From positions 62,001-126,000 of the forward strand of contig UEHQ01000006.1 of assembly GCA_900489925.1 (NCBI GenBank): a stretch of 64,000 nucleotides of DNA, given 5' to 3'. Origin of the DNA: Hyphomicrobiales bacterium (lineage in GTDB: Bacteria; Pseudomonadota; Alphaproteobacteria; Rhizobiales; Rhizobiaceae). Below the pieces are notes generated by a model. That model was not told the origin of the DNA and searched no databases. It saw only the letters and a list, made by a program, of their open reading frames with translations. Below, piece by piece: positions 1 through 8,107 of the stretch (its first letter is position 1; each line of letters opens with the position of its first letter). A program made the translations under genes and the position numbers.

Positions 1-1
1 C

Positions 2-178
2 AAGGAACAGCTGATGAACTTCATCTGGGACATGACTTCCGGCTCGCTCGCCGGCCGCGTGGCGCTGTTCGAAAACGTCAACGCGACACCTGCACCCGCC
101 CTTCGCGCAAGGCTCTACAACGAAGTCAAGCGCGACGGATACGTCGCTCAGGTCAAGAAGATCGCAGGGATCGAGTAG
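2..178 (+). CDS. HpaB-type flavin-dependent monooxygenase, C-terminal 58 residues (truncated by the window edge)
   Basis: Only the last 58 codons are present, ending at TAG 176-178. The piece contains WDMTSGSLAGR followed by LFENVNATPAP, the pattern of the C-terminal helical domain of 4-hydroxyphenylacetate 3-monooxygenase (HpaB) family oxygenases. These use FADH2 supplied by a separate reductase to hydroxylate an aromatic or heteroaromatic ring. A matching flavin reductase lies downstream at 3362-3877 in the same cluster, which supports the call. The family assignment rests on a short tail only. The substrate cannot be read from it; the nearby ring-cleavage dioxygenase suggests a hydroxypyridine. 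Confidence 0.6.
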   Translation, partial: KEQLMNFIWDMTSGSLAGRVALFENVNATPAPALRARLYNEVKRDGYVAQVKKIAGIE

Positions 179-188
179 CCCTGCCCCA

Positions 189-223
189 CCCCGCCCGACC
201 CGAAGCCGGGCGGGGTTCTCTTT
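189..223 (+). terminator. Hairpin with T-rich tail after the monooxygenase gene
   Basis: CCCCGCCCG (189-197) pairs perfectly with CGGGCGGGG (207-215) around a 9-base loop and is followed by TTCTCTTT. It has the form of a Rho-independent terminator directly after the stop at 178. The next gene begins only about 20 bases on, so it may attenuate rather than end transcription. Confidence 0.5.
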
Positions 224-244
224 CCGGACATGCTGGAGACTGCG

Positions 245-634
245 ATGGATCATGCCGCGCTCATCGACCGCTTTTATCGTGCCTACGCGTCGCGCGACGC
301 GGAAGAAGCTGCATCCCTTTATGAACAGGAGGGCTGGCATGAGGAAGTCGCCATGGGGAAACGCCGCGAGGGGCGCGCAGCTCTGGTAGAGGGGCTGGTC
401 GGCTTCTGGCGCATGTTGCCGGATGTCTCCTGGGATCGGCGCGGCTATATCAGGGCGGGCAACTGCGTTGCCGTCCCCTACCACATGACGGGCACCTTCA
501 CGCCTCGCGGGGAAAGGGCGACCCCTCGTAAGATCGCGCTCGACGGGCTGCATCTTTTCAAAATCCGCGACGGGCTGCTGGTAGGAACCAAGGACATGTG
601 GGACCTCGATCTTTTCAAAGCACAGATGAGTTGA
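245..634 (+). CDS. SnoaL-like / NTF2-fold protein
   Basis: The predicted 129-residue protein starts MDHAALIDRFYRAY and resembles the SnoaL-like (NTF2 fold) family, small alpha+beta barrels acting as cyclases, isomerases or binding proteins. Typical elements are the N-terminal helix with FYRAYASRD, a central LVEGLVGFWRMLPD and the late strand segment GLHLFKIRDGLLV. An in-frame ATG lies at 230, but ATG 245 has GGAG (234-237) at the better distance. It sits between the monooxygenase tail and two amidases, five bases before the first, so it is likely co-transcribed. Its catalytic role is unknown; it could process an unstable ring-opening product. Confidence 0.65.
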   Translation: MDHAALIDRFYRAYASRDAEEAASLYEQEGWHEEVAMGKRREGRAALVEGLVGFWRMLPDVSWDRRGYIRAGNCVAVPYHMTGTFTPRGERATPRKIALDGLHLFKIRDGLLVGTKDMWDLDLFKAQMS

Positions 635-638
635 GACG

Positions 639-2057
639 ATGGACGATCTGGCAAAACTGGATGGCATCGCGACGGCGAAACTGGTCTCCAAGGGTGAGGT
701 CAGCGCCAGCGAAGTGCTCGAAGCCTCGATCGCACGGATCGGGCGATTGAACCCGACGCTGAACGCGGTGGTTCACGAACATTTCGATCTCGCCCGACAA
801 CAGGTCGCGAGCGGCCTGCCTGAAAGCCCGCTTTCGGGCGTGCCCATGCTCTTGAAGAATACCGGCTTCGAGGCAGAGGGCATGCTCTTGTCGAGCGGCT
901 CCGAACTGCTGCGCAACGCCGTCAGCAAGCGCGATTCCACCATCACCGCACGCTACAAGGCGGCCGGCATGGTGATCGTCGGCAAATCCAACACGCCGGA
1001 ATTCGCCCTCAGCTTCACCACCGAGCCCGACGCCTTCGGCCCGACCCGCAATCCGTGGGACGTGAGCCGTACCGCCGGCGGCTCGTCAGGCGGTTCGACG
1101 GCTGCAGTTGCAAGCGGCATGGTGCCGCTCGCCAACAGCTCGGACGGCGCCGGCTCGACGCGGCTCCCCGCCAGCCATTGCGGCCTCTTCGGCTTCAAAC
1201 CGTCGCGGCTGGTAAACCCCGTCGGTCCGGTTGCGGCTGAAGCAATCGGCGGCATGTCGACGCCGCATGCCGTCACCTGGTCGGTGCGTGACAATGCGGC
1301 GATGCTCGACATATCCAGTGGCGGCGATCTCGGCGATCCCTGGGCCTCGCCGGCCACACCCGGAAGCTATCTCGCATCGCTCGACAAGACGCCTCCCCGC
1401 CTCAAGGTAGCGATGATCGTTGCCTCGCCGACAGGCAGCCACATCGAACCGGAGATGATCCGCAGCGTGCGTGAAACGGCGCGACTGCTGGAGAGCCTCG
1501 GCCATCACGTCGAGGAGGTCGCCGACGCGGGCTACGACGGGGAGGCCCTGAAGACTGCCTGGCGAGTCGTCGTCGGTGTCAACGCGGCCCTTGGCGTATC
1601 TGGCGGCGATCCGTCGTCCGTGAATATCTCGAAGCTTGAACCGGTCAATCAGGAGTGGGTCCGCGAGGCACTCGAAGTGCCAGGCACGCGCTATGTCTGG
1701 GCCATCAATCAGCTGCATGCCTCCGCCCGGGCGCTGGCGCGGTTCTTCTCCAACTATGACGTCATGTTGACACCGGCCGCGGCCGAGCCCGCCCCGCCGC
1801 TCGGCAAGCTGGCCGGCAGGGGCAAGCATATCGACGAATTCTACGATCTGTTCTGGTCCCATTCACCCTTCACCGCCGTCTTCAATGCGTCGGGTTGCCC
1901 GGCAATGTCTCTGCCACTCGGCATGAGCCCGGCGGGCCTTCCCATCGGGTCGCATATCGGCGCTGCGTTCGGAAACGACGCCATGCTTTTCGCGCTGGCG
2001 GCGGAACTCGAACGCGCCGCCCCATGGATCGACCGGCGCCCTGCGCTTTTCGGCTGA
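639..2057 (+). CDS. Amidase-signature family hydrolase (first of a tandem pair)
   Basis: The 472-residue protein is an amidase-signature (AS) enzyme, hydrolysing a C-N amide bond through a Ser-cisSer-Lys triad. The triad can be placed at Lys73 (in MLLKN), cis-Ser149 (in GGSSGGS) and nucleophile Ser173 (in GAGSTRLPAS); the 24-residue gap between the two serines is usual for the family. Residues 145-190 form the glycine/serine-rich core. It starts five bases after the SnoaL-like gene and is followed nine bases later by a second amidase. In this cluster the likely substrate is an amide from ring opening, such as an N-formylmaleamate- or maleamate-type compound. That is inference from context. 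Confidence 0.85.
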   Translation: MDDLAKLDGIATAKLVSKGEVSASEVLEASIARIGRLNPTLNAVVHEHFDLARQQVASGLPESPLSGVPMLLKNTGFEAEGMLLSSGSELLRNAVSKRDSTITARYKAAGMVIVGKSNTPEFALSFTTEPDAFGPTRNPWDVSRTAGGSSGGSTAAVASGMVPLANSSDGAGSTRLPASHCGLFGFKPSRLVNPVGPVAAEAIGGMSTPHAVTWSVRDNAAMLDISSGGDLGDPWASPATPGSYLASLDKTPPRLKVAMIVASPTGSHIEPEMIRSVRETARLLESLGHHVEEVADAGYDGEALKTAWRVVVGVNAALGVSGGDPSSVNISKLEPVNQEWVREALEVPGTRYVWAINQLHASARALARFFSNYDVMLTPAAAEPAPPLGKLAGRGKHIDEFYDLFWSHSPFTAVFNASGCPAMSLPLGMSPAGLPIGSHIGAAFGNDAMLFALAAELERAAPWIDRRPALFG

Positions 2058-2066
2058 GGAACTCAC

Positions 2067-3365
2067 ATGAAGAACACAGACATCCTTGCCCTGACTGTCC
2101 GCGAAATGGCCGCAGCCGTTGCATCGGGCGCACTCACCGTCCGCGCCATCACTGAGGCGCACCTCGAACGCATCGCGGAAACGGACGGGCCGGTCATGGC
2201 CTGGCAGCATCTCGACGCGAACCAAGCGCGGGCGGCGGCGGACACCCTGGATGCCGCCAAGGTCAAGGGTGCGCTTGCAGGCGTTCCGATCGGCGTCAAG
2301 GACGTGATCGACACTGCAGACATGCCGACCGGCTACGGAACGACGATCTATGACGGGTTTCAGCCGCCGTGGGATGCGCCTGCAGTACAGATCACGCGCA
2401 ACGCAGGCGGCCTCATCCTGGGCAAGACTGTCAGCACCGAGCTCGCCATGGCGAGCCCCAACAAGACACGCAATCCGCACAATCCGGCCCATACGCCCGG
2501 CGGCTCGTCGTCCGGATCCTGTGCGGCTGTGGCTGCTGGCATGGTGCCGCTCGCCTTCGGCACACAGACATCCGGTTCAGTCATCCGCCCGGCAAGCTTC
2601 TGCGGCGTTACAGCCTTCAAGCCTACCTTCGGATCGATCAACACGGTGGGGATCAAGGTGCTTTGCCATGGGCTGGATACGCTTGGCATTATCGCCCGAA
2701 ATATCGGCGATGCAGCTCACTGCGGTGCCGTCCTCACCGGCAAATCCGAACTCGCGGCCCTTGCTCCGCCAGCGCGACCGCGCATCGGAGTCCTTCTCGG
2801 CACGCGCCTCGAAAAGGCTGAGTCCTATGCAATCGAGACCGTCACCCGCCTAGCATCGCTCGCCGAAGCCACCGGTGCCGACGTCACGGTCCTAGCCGCG
2901 CCGGCTTGGTATGACGGCATATTCGAGTTGCACGAGGCCGTCATGGGCTGGGAAGTGACGCAGTCGCTCGCTTCCGAAGTCAGCCGCCACTGGAACGAGC
3001 TGACGCCGGTCACCCGTGCCATGATGGAAGATCAGGGTCGCGTCGATGAGCGCCGCTATCGCGCGGCCATGACCGAAGTTCCGGGAATCCGCCATTTGAT
3101 GGACTCGATCCTGTCGCGCTTCGATGCGGTTCTGACGCTGGCCGCGCCCGGTGAGGCGCCGGAGGGCATGCCGACCGGAGATCCGATTTTCAACCGGCTC
3201 TGGAGTGTGCTGCAGGTCCCGTTGGTCTGCCTGCCCGCGGCAAAAGGACCAAAGGGCTTGCCAATCGGCGTGCAGCTGGTTGGCGCGCGAGGAACTGACT
3301 ACAGGCTGGCCTCCGCTGCACTTTTCCTCGAAACCGCAATGGCCGCAAATGGAGGAATGGCATGA
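2067..3365 (+). CDS. Amidase-signature family hydrolase (second of a tandem pair)
   Basis: The 432-residue protein is a second AS-family amidase, clearly diverged from its neighbour rather than a recent duplicate. Its triad maps to Lys78 (GVPIGVKDV), Ser147 (TPGGSSSGS) and nucleophile Ser171 (TSGSVIRPAS), again 24 residues between serines. The start ATG has GAGGAA just upstream. Its stop overlaps the start of the flavin reductase by four bases (ATGA), so the two are translationally coupled. Two consecutive amidases could act on two successive amide bonds, which the 2,5-dihydroxypyridine route requires (deformylation, then deamidation). This assignment is inferred from position. Confidence 0.85.
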   Translation: MKNTDILALTVREMAAAVASGALTVRAITEAHLERIAETDGPVMAWQHLDANQARAAADTLDAAKVKGALAGVPIGVKDVIDTADMPTGYGTTIYDGFQPPWDAPAVQITRNAGGLILGKTVSTELAMASPNKTRNPHNPAHTPGGSSSGSCAAVAAGMVPLAFGTQTSGSVIRPASFCGVTAFKPTFGSINTVGIKVLCHGLDTLGIIARNIGDAAHCGAVLTGKSELAALAPPARPRIGVLLGTRLEKAESYAIETVTRLASLAEATGADVTVLAAPAWYDGIFELHEAVMGWEVTQSLASEVSRHWNELTPVTRAMMEDQGRVDERRYRAAMTEVPGIRHLMDSILSRFDAVLTLAAPGEAPEGMPTGDPIFNRLWSVLQVPLVCLPAAKGPKGLPIGVQLVGARGTDYRLASAALFLETAMAANGGMA

Positions 3366-3877
3366 CACAGCCCCCGATCGAGGCACTGGCCGACGACTTT
3401 CGCGCCGCCATGCGGCAGCTGGCTGCAACGGTCAACATCATCACAGCAGGAGAAGGCGACAGACGGCGCGGCCTGACGGCGACAGCCGTCTGCTCGATGT
3501 CCGTGACCCCGCCCTCGATGCTCGTCTGCGTCAACCGCTTTGGCGAGGCGCATAAGGCGATCACCGCTGCCGGCAGTTTCTGCGTCAACATTCTTGCCGA
3601 TGGCCAGCGTGAAGTCGCGATGCGCTTCGCCGGGCAGATCGGAGAACCGGGAGACAACAAGTTTGCTCCCTATCGCTGGACCCGCCTCTCAACCGGCGCG
3701 CCGGCCCTGGACGACGCAATGATCAACCTTGACTGCGAGATCGCGTCGGTTTCGGAAACCGAAAGCCATTCCGTTTTCATCGGCAACGTCAGAGCGATCC
3801 GCTTCGGTCCGGAGACCTCGCCGCTGCTCCATTACAACCGCAATTTCTTTACGCTGGCCAACCAGACAGCGCTCTGA
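3362..3877 (+). CDS. Flavin reductase (HpaC-like) partner of the monooxygenase
   Basis: The 171-residue protein belongs to the flavin reductase family (FMN-binding split barrel, HpaC/RutF type). It reduces FMN or FAD with NAD(P)H and hands the free reduced flavin to a monooxygenase. Characteristic elements are the N-terminal FRAAMRQLAATVNIIT, the flavin-binding segment GLTATAVCSMSVTPPSML and the late acidic/His region SVFIGNVRAIRF. The expected partner is the HpaB-type oxygenase whose C-terminus opens the window. The start overlaps the second amidase stop (ATGA). It is the last gene before a 142-base gap with its own candidate regulatory palindrome. Confidence 0.85.
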   Translation: MTQPPIEALADDFRAAMRQLAATVNIITAGEGDRRRGLTATAVCSMSVTPPSMLVCVNRFGEAHKAITAAGSFCVNILADGQREVAMRFAGQIGEPGDNKFAPYRWTRLSTGAPALDDAMINLDCEIASVSETESHSVFIGNVRAIRFGPETSPLLHYNRNFFTLANQTAL

Positions 3878-3941
3878 CATCAATCACAGTGGGAACGGCT
3901 GCCTCCAAAATCAAGCAAGAACAATCAGATAGAGTGTGCTA

Positions 3942-3959
3942 GCGATCGGTTCGGATCGC
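3942..3959. promoter_or_regulatory. Perfect inverted repeat upstream of the nicX-like gene
   Basis: GCGATC (3942-3947) and GATCGC (3954-3959) form a perfect inverted repeat with a six-base centre in the gap between the flavin reductase and the dioxygenase. The same gap has a near-repeat of ACAATCA around 3911 and 3981. It could be a regulator site or a weak hairpin; no regulator gene for the cluster is visible in the window. Confidence 0.3.
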
Positions 3960-4019
3960 ATGCGCTTGGTTGCAGCCACAACAATCAAACGGGCGATGCC
4001 CAACTAGGAGGTATTACAT

Positions 4020-5063
4020 ATGTCTATCGGTGATGCGCAGTTCTTAAAGGGCTGGAGGCAGGTGCTCGAAATGTGCAACCTGAAGGCCGGCGAGCAGGTA
4101 ACAATCCTGACCAGCGACGACAGCAACAAGCAGATCGCCTATATTGCCAAGCTTGCCGCCTCCGATCTCGGCGCCGTCGTCACCGAACTGAACCTTGCGC
4201 CGGTCAACAGCGAGAAGGCAATTTCACCCGACAAGTCAGGCTATATCGGCAAGACGCCACTCGACGGCAATTCGGCTGCGCTTGCCTGCCTGAAGGCTTC
4301 GGACATGGTGATCGATACACTGCAGCTGCTGTTTTCGAAGGAGCAGGAAGAGGTCTTGAAGACGGGCACGCGCATGCTGCTCGCGGTCGAGCCCCCGTCG
4401 ATCATGATGCGCCAGATCCCGCGGCCCGAAGACAAGCTGCGCGTTCTTGCCGCTGCGAAAAAGATCGGCGCCGCGAAGGAAATGCACGTCACGTCCAAGG
4501 CCGGAACCGATTTCCGCTGCCGTCTCGGTCAGTACCCCGTACTCACGCAATACGGCCTTGCCGACGAACCCGGTCGCTGGGATCACTGGCCGAGCTGCTT
4601 CTCCGCCCGTTGGCCCGACGAAGGCAGCGCCGAAGGCACCATCGTCATCGACGAGGGCGATATCCTGCTGCCGTTCAAGAAATATGCACGCGCGCCGATC
4701 ACCGTTACGATCGAGAAGGGCTTTATCGTCGACATCAAGGGTGGATACGACGCCGAGTTCATGCGCAAGTTCATGGAAAGCTTCAACGATCCACGCGCCT
4801 ACGCCATGGCCCATGTCGGTTGGGGCCTTGAAAACCGCGCCAACTGGACCGTGCTTGGCCTTTACAACCCGGAGGCTCAGCTCGGCATGGACGCTCGTTC
4901 CTTCGCCGGCAACTTCCTCTGGTCGTCGGGCCCGAATACCGAGGCGGGCGGCGATCGCGACACGCCGTGCCATCTCGACATTCCGCTGCGCAACTGCTCG
5001 GTTTCGCTGGATGGCGAAGTCATGACGCTCGAAGGCGTCGTTGTTCCCGCAGACCAGAAGTAA
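4020..5063 (+). CDS. nicX: 2,5-dihydroxypyridine 5,6-dioxygenase (NicX-type ring-cleavage enzyme)
   Basis: The 347-residue protein matches NicX, the non-heme Fe(II) dioxygenase that opens 2,5-dihydroxypyridine to N-formylmaleamate. Family landmarks are LLAVEPPSIM (120-129), DEPGRWDHWPS (182-192), AMAHVGWGL (262-270), NWTVLGLYN and the C-terminal CHLDIPLR. The iron ligands known from Pseudomonas putida NicX (His265, His318, Asp320) fall at exactly the same numbers here. The full length agrees with the family. A strong AGGAGGT lies seven bases before the ATG. The enzyme defines the cluster as N-heterocycle catabolism. A closely related ring-cleaving substrate other than 2,5-dihydroxypyridine cannot be excluded. 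Confidence 0.85.
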   Translation: MSIGDAQFLKGWRQVLEMCNLKAGEQVTILTSDDSNKQIAYIAKLAASDLGAVVTELNLAPVNSEKAISPDKSGYIGKTPLDGNSAALACLKASDMVIDTLQLLFSKEQEEVLKTGTRMLLAVEPPSIMMRQIPRPEDKLRVLAAAKKIGAAKEMHVTSKAGTDFRCRLGQYPVLTQYGLADEPGRWDHWPSCFSARWPDEGSAEGTIVIDEGDILLPFKKYARAPITVTIEKGFIVDIKGGYDAEFMRKFMESFNDPRAYAMAHVGWGLENRANWTVLGLYNPEAQLGMDARSFAGNFLWSSGPNTEAGGDRDTPCHLDIPLRNCSVSLDGEVMTLEGVVVPADQK

Positions 5064-5067
5064 GGCC

Positions 5068-6606
5068 ATGAAGCATTACGACGTGGCGATCATCGGCGCC
5101 GGCTCTGCCGGCGCGCTCCTTGCCGCACGGCTCAGCGAGAACCTGGCGCGTAAGGTGGTGCTGATCGAGGCCGGTGGCGAGCCGACCGACCCCGACATCT
5201 GGAAGCCGGCCATGTGGCCGGCAATCCAGCACCGCAGCTATGACTGGGACTACAAGACGGTTCCGCAAGAAGGGGCCGCTGGTCGCAGCTTTGCATGGGC
5301 GCGCGGCAAGGGCCTCGGCGGATCAAGCCTGCTGCATGCGATGGGATACATGCGTGGTCACCCCGACGATTTCGCGGCCTGGGCAGAGGCAACCGGAGAC
5401 CAGCGCTGGAGTTGGGAAGGCCTGCTGCCGGCGTTTCTGGCGATCGAGGACCATTCTCTGGGCGGGGATGGCATCCACGGAAAGGGCGGACCAATGCCGG
5501 TCCGCATACCGGACGAAGATGTGAGCCCTGTCGCGCGCGCCTTCATCGAGGCGGGAGCAGCACTTGGCCTTCCCCGTATTCCCGGCCACAACACCGGGCG
5601 GATGATTGGCGTTACGCCGAATTCGCTGATGATCCGCGACGGGCGGCGCGTCACCGTCGCTGAAGCCTGGCTAACGCCGGAGGTCCGCGCGCGTCCAAAC
5701 CTGACGATCATGACAGGGGCGCTGACACGCCGGCTGGAACTCGAAAAGTCGCACGTTACGGCAATCGAGATTGTCAGGCCCGACGGCGACACAAGGATCA
5801 GCGCCGACGAAATCGTGCTGTCCGCCGGATCGCTGGAGAGCCCGGCGCTGCTGATGCGCTCAGGCATAGGACGCGAAGACGTGCTACGCGAGGCGGGTGT
5901 GACCTGCCGCGTCAAGGCGCCGGAGCTGGGCCTCAACCTGATGGATCACCTGCTTGGCGCCGGCAATCTCTACGCCGCGCGACGAGAAGTCCCCCGGTCC
6001 CGTCTGCAGCATTCGGAAAGCATGGCCTACATGCGCGCCGGCGATTTTTCGGCGGAAGGCCAGCCACAGATCGTCGTCGGATGCGGCGTCGCCCCGATCG
6101 TTTCCGAGTGCTTTACTGCACCGGCGGCTGGCAGCGCCTACTCCTTCCTGTTTGGCGTCACCCATCCCACGAGCCGTGGCGAGATCCGCATCACTGGCTC
6201 TGAGTGCAGCGATCCTCTCAGGATCGACCCGCGCTATCTGCAGACGGAGAACGACCGGCGGCTGTTTCGCTCAGCCCTCGCTGCCGCGCGGGAAATCGGC
6301 CATCACAAGGAACTCGCCGGCTGGCGCGATCACGAGATCCTCCCCCACCCGTTGGAGACGGAAGCCGATATCGATGCCTTCATCGCCAAGGCGGCGATCA
6401 CGCACCACCACCCATCCGGCACCTGTCGCATGGGCAAGGATGAAACATCGGTGGTGGATCCTGACCTTCGCCTCAGGGGCGTCGACAATCTTTCTGTTGT
6501 CGACGGCTCGGTACTACCAAGTCTGACAGCAGGTCCGATTCACGCAGCTATTCTAGCAATTGCTGAAAACTTCGTCGGTATTCTTGAGCGCGCAGGCAAA
6601 CGATAA
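5068..6606 (+). CDS. GMC-family FAD-dependent alcohol oxidoreductase
   Basis: The 512-residue protein is a glucose-methanol-choline oxidoreductase. The Rossmann motif GAGSAGALLAARL is near residue 10, ARGKGLGGSSLLHAMGYMRG follows near residue 75, and the catalytic segment HHHPSGTCRMG lies near the C-terminus. The usual second catalytic position (Asn or His before the final helix) is read as His in TAGPIHAAIL. ATG 5068 is preferred to the in-frame TTG at 5041, which would overlap the dioxygenase. It starts four bases after the nicX-like stop. It probably oxidises an alcohol side group of the pathway substrate; pyridoxine 4-oxidase is a GMC precedent on a pyridine, but the substrate here is unknown. 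Confidence 0.85.
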   Translation: MKHYDVAIIGAGSAGALLAARLSENLARKVVLIEAGGEPTDPDIWKPAMWPAIQHRSYDWDYKTVPQEGAAGRSFAWARGKGLGGSSLLHAMGYMRGHPDDFAAWAEATGDQRWSWEGLLPAFLAIEDHSLGGDGIHGKGGPMPVRIPDEDVSPVARAFIEAGAALGLPRIPGHNTGRMIGVTPNSLMIRDGRRVTVAEAWLTPEVRARPNLTIMTGALTRRLELEKSHVTAIEIVRPDGDTRISADEIVLSAGSLESPALLMRSGIGREDVLREAGVTCRVKAPELGLNLMDHLLGAGNLYAARREVPRSRLQHSESMAYMRAGDFSAEGQPQIVVGCGVAPIVSECFTAPAAGSAYSFLFGVTHPTSRGEIRITGSECSDPLRIDPRYLQTENDRRLFRSALAAAREIGHHKELAGWRDHEILPHPLETEADIDAFIAKAAITHHHPSGTCRMGKDETSVVDPDLRLRGVDNLSVVDGSVLPSLTAGPIHAAILAIAENFVGILERAGKR

Positions 6607-7012
6607 AGCACAATGACGGCATGAGCACTGGAGAATGGCGACGCTACCGCGCGCTTTGTCCCGCGACAGCGGCTTACCTTCTCGAGCGCGACGGCATTCA
6701 TTCGCTCGTTGTCGATGATAAGGTCGCCGGAACTCGTGGTCTTCAAGGTCGATCTCGCAACAGGTTGCCTTGAAGGGATACGAACCTCCGGCACCAACAA
6801 GAAAAACTGGAAGACCTTTGATGAAGCGCTCATTATGAGCGTGTGGTCCAGTTATAAACATCCGAAGAGCCTGAGCAGGCTAAGCTTAAGCACAAAGCCG
6901 GTCGGTCTGCAATTTTTTGCAATCCGTCTCGATATTCACCCTCCGACATGTGAGGCGTTGGCCGATCGACCCGCGACGAAGCACAGCTGCGTCGCATAAG
7001 AACCCTGCCGGA
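6607..7012. other. Intergenic stretch without a supportable gene
   Basis: No convincing coding region on either strand; short open frames here lack start signals and family resemblance. The segment around 6740-6840 shows a patchy likeness to an intergenic segment at 38960-39060 (see findings), which hints at a decayed shared element. Confidence 0.5.
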
Positions 7013-7135
7013 TCACCAGCTAACTCTCACCCCGACCTTGCCGCTCCAGGCATCGTGTTGTTACCGTCAGACGTCGTGCTGTAGTTCAGGTTTCCGTAGA
7101 CGGATGGGTTTCGTGAGGCCTGCCTCGTCGCGCCG
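7013..7135 (-). pseudogene. 3' remnant of an autotransporter beta-barrel gene
   Basis: Read leftward, this stretch encodes GATRQ, then SVYGNLNYSTT, then after a one-base frame shift WSGKVGVRVSW and a stop at 7013-7015. The intact autotransporter at 57885-60467 ends with the corresponding GATRQ, SVYGNLNFSTT and WNGKVGLRMNW. The terminal Trp is the usual outer-membrane barrel end. Upstream (7136-7396) I cannot extend the match, and no start or signal peptide is visible. It is therefore a decayed 3' end, sitting just downstream of napC in the same direction. The shift near 7045 confirms it is not functional. Confidence 0.75.
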
Positions 7136-7396
7136 ACTGTCAATCAGAGCGACGGTCGCGCTGGACGCGGCCTGGATCCTGATCGAGGTGCTGCATATCA
7201 ACGAACCCGTCAAGGAGAGCAGTCCCTGGTTTGCGTAACCCTTGGACCGCGTTGGACATGACGGCAGAACGGTTGTGCTGCGCAGGTCTTCCGAGCATCG
7301 AGTGTCGCGCGCTGGTGACCCCGGTACCTTCAAAAGCGGCACTGACGATCAACACATTGTCACTGCAGGCCCTTCGTTCAGGTTGGATGATCAGAG

Positions 7397-8104
7397 TCAC
7401 TGCTGTAAATTGAAGGCCGCCCCATGCGCGTCGGCGATCGCTCGCTCGAGATCATCAATCGGCGTTGCGTTAGCCGTTTTGTTGCCTTCGAGCTCCTTCG
7501 GCATTTTCCAGCCTGGATCAACGCCCTCCATGTTCGGAAGTTCATGGGCAATTCCCTTATGGCAATCGATGCAGGTGGCCTTGCCAGAGAGCAGGTACTT
7601 CGAGTGGATATCGGCGGCGCGCTGTGTCTGCTTCTGGAAGTCCATCGCGACGGCCGAGTGACAGTTTCGGCACTCCAGACTGTCGTTTGCCTTCATGCGC
7701 GCCCATTCGTGCTGGGCAAGCTCCAGTCGTTTCTCGAGAAATTTCGGGCGGGTGTTGATGGTACCGAAGATTTTCCCCCAGACTTCCTTCGAAGCCTGCA
7801 TCTTGCGCGCGATCTTGTCCGTCCATTGATGCGGAACGTGGCAATCCGGGCAGGTCGCGCGGACGCCGGAGCGGTTGGAGAAATGGATGGTACGACTGAG
7901 CTCCTGATAGACGTTGTCGTGCATTTCATGACAGGAAGTACAGAATTTCTCGGTGTTGGTAAGCTCGAGCGCGGTATTGAATGCGCCCCAGAACATCACG
8001 CCGCCAACGAAGCCGCCAAGGGTCAGAACCCCCAGGCCGATTGTTGCCGCCGGGGTCGTCAGGATCGACCATGCCCACAAGAATGCCGTCTTCAGCCAAG
8101 CCAT
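7397..8104 (-). CDS. napC: NapC membrane-anchored tetraheme cytochrome c
   Basis: The 235-residue protein has one N-terminal membrane helix (about residues 12-40) followed by a periplasmic domain with four CXXCH heme sites: CTSCH, CPDCH, CRNCH and CIDCH. That is the NapC/NirT family pattern. NapC takes electrons from the quinol pool and passes them to the NapAB nitrate reductase in the periplasm. It is the last gene of the leftward nap operon, four bases after napB. Length and heme number agree with NapC. Confidence 0.95.
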   Translation of the reverse strand: MAWLKTAFLWAWSILTTPAATIGLGVLTLGGFVGGVMFWGAFNTALELTNTEKFCTSCHEMHDNVYQELSRTIHFSNRSGVRATCPDCHVPHQWTDKIARKMQASKEVWGKIFGTINTRPKFLEKRLELAQHEWARMKANDSLECRNCHSAVAMDFQKQTQRAADIHSKYLLSGKATCIDCHKGIAHELPNMEGVDPGWKMPKELEGNKTANATPIDDLERAIADAHGAAFNLQQ

Positions 8105-8107
8105 GGG

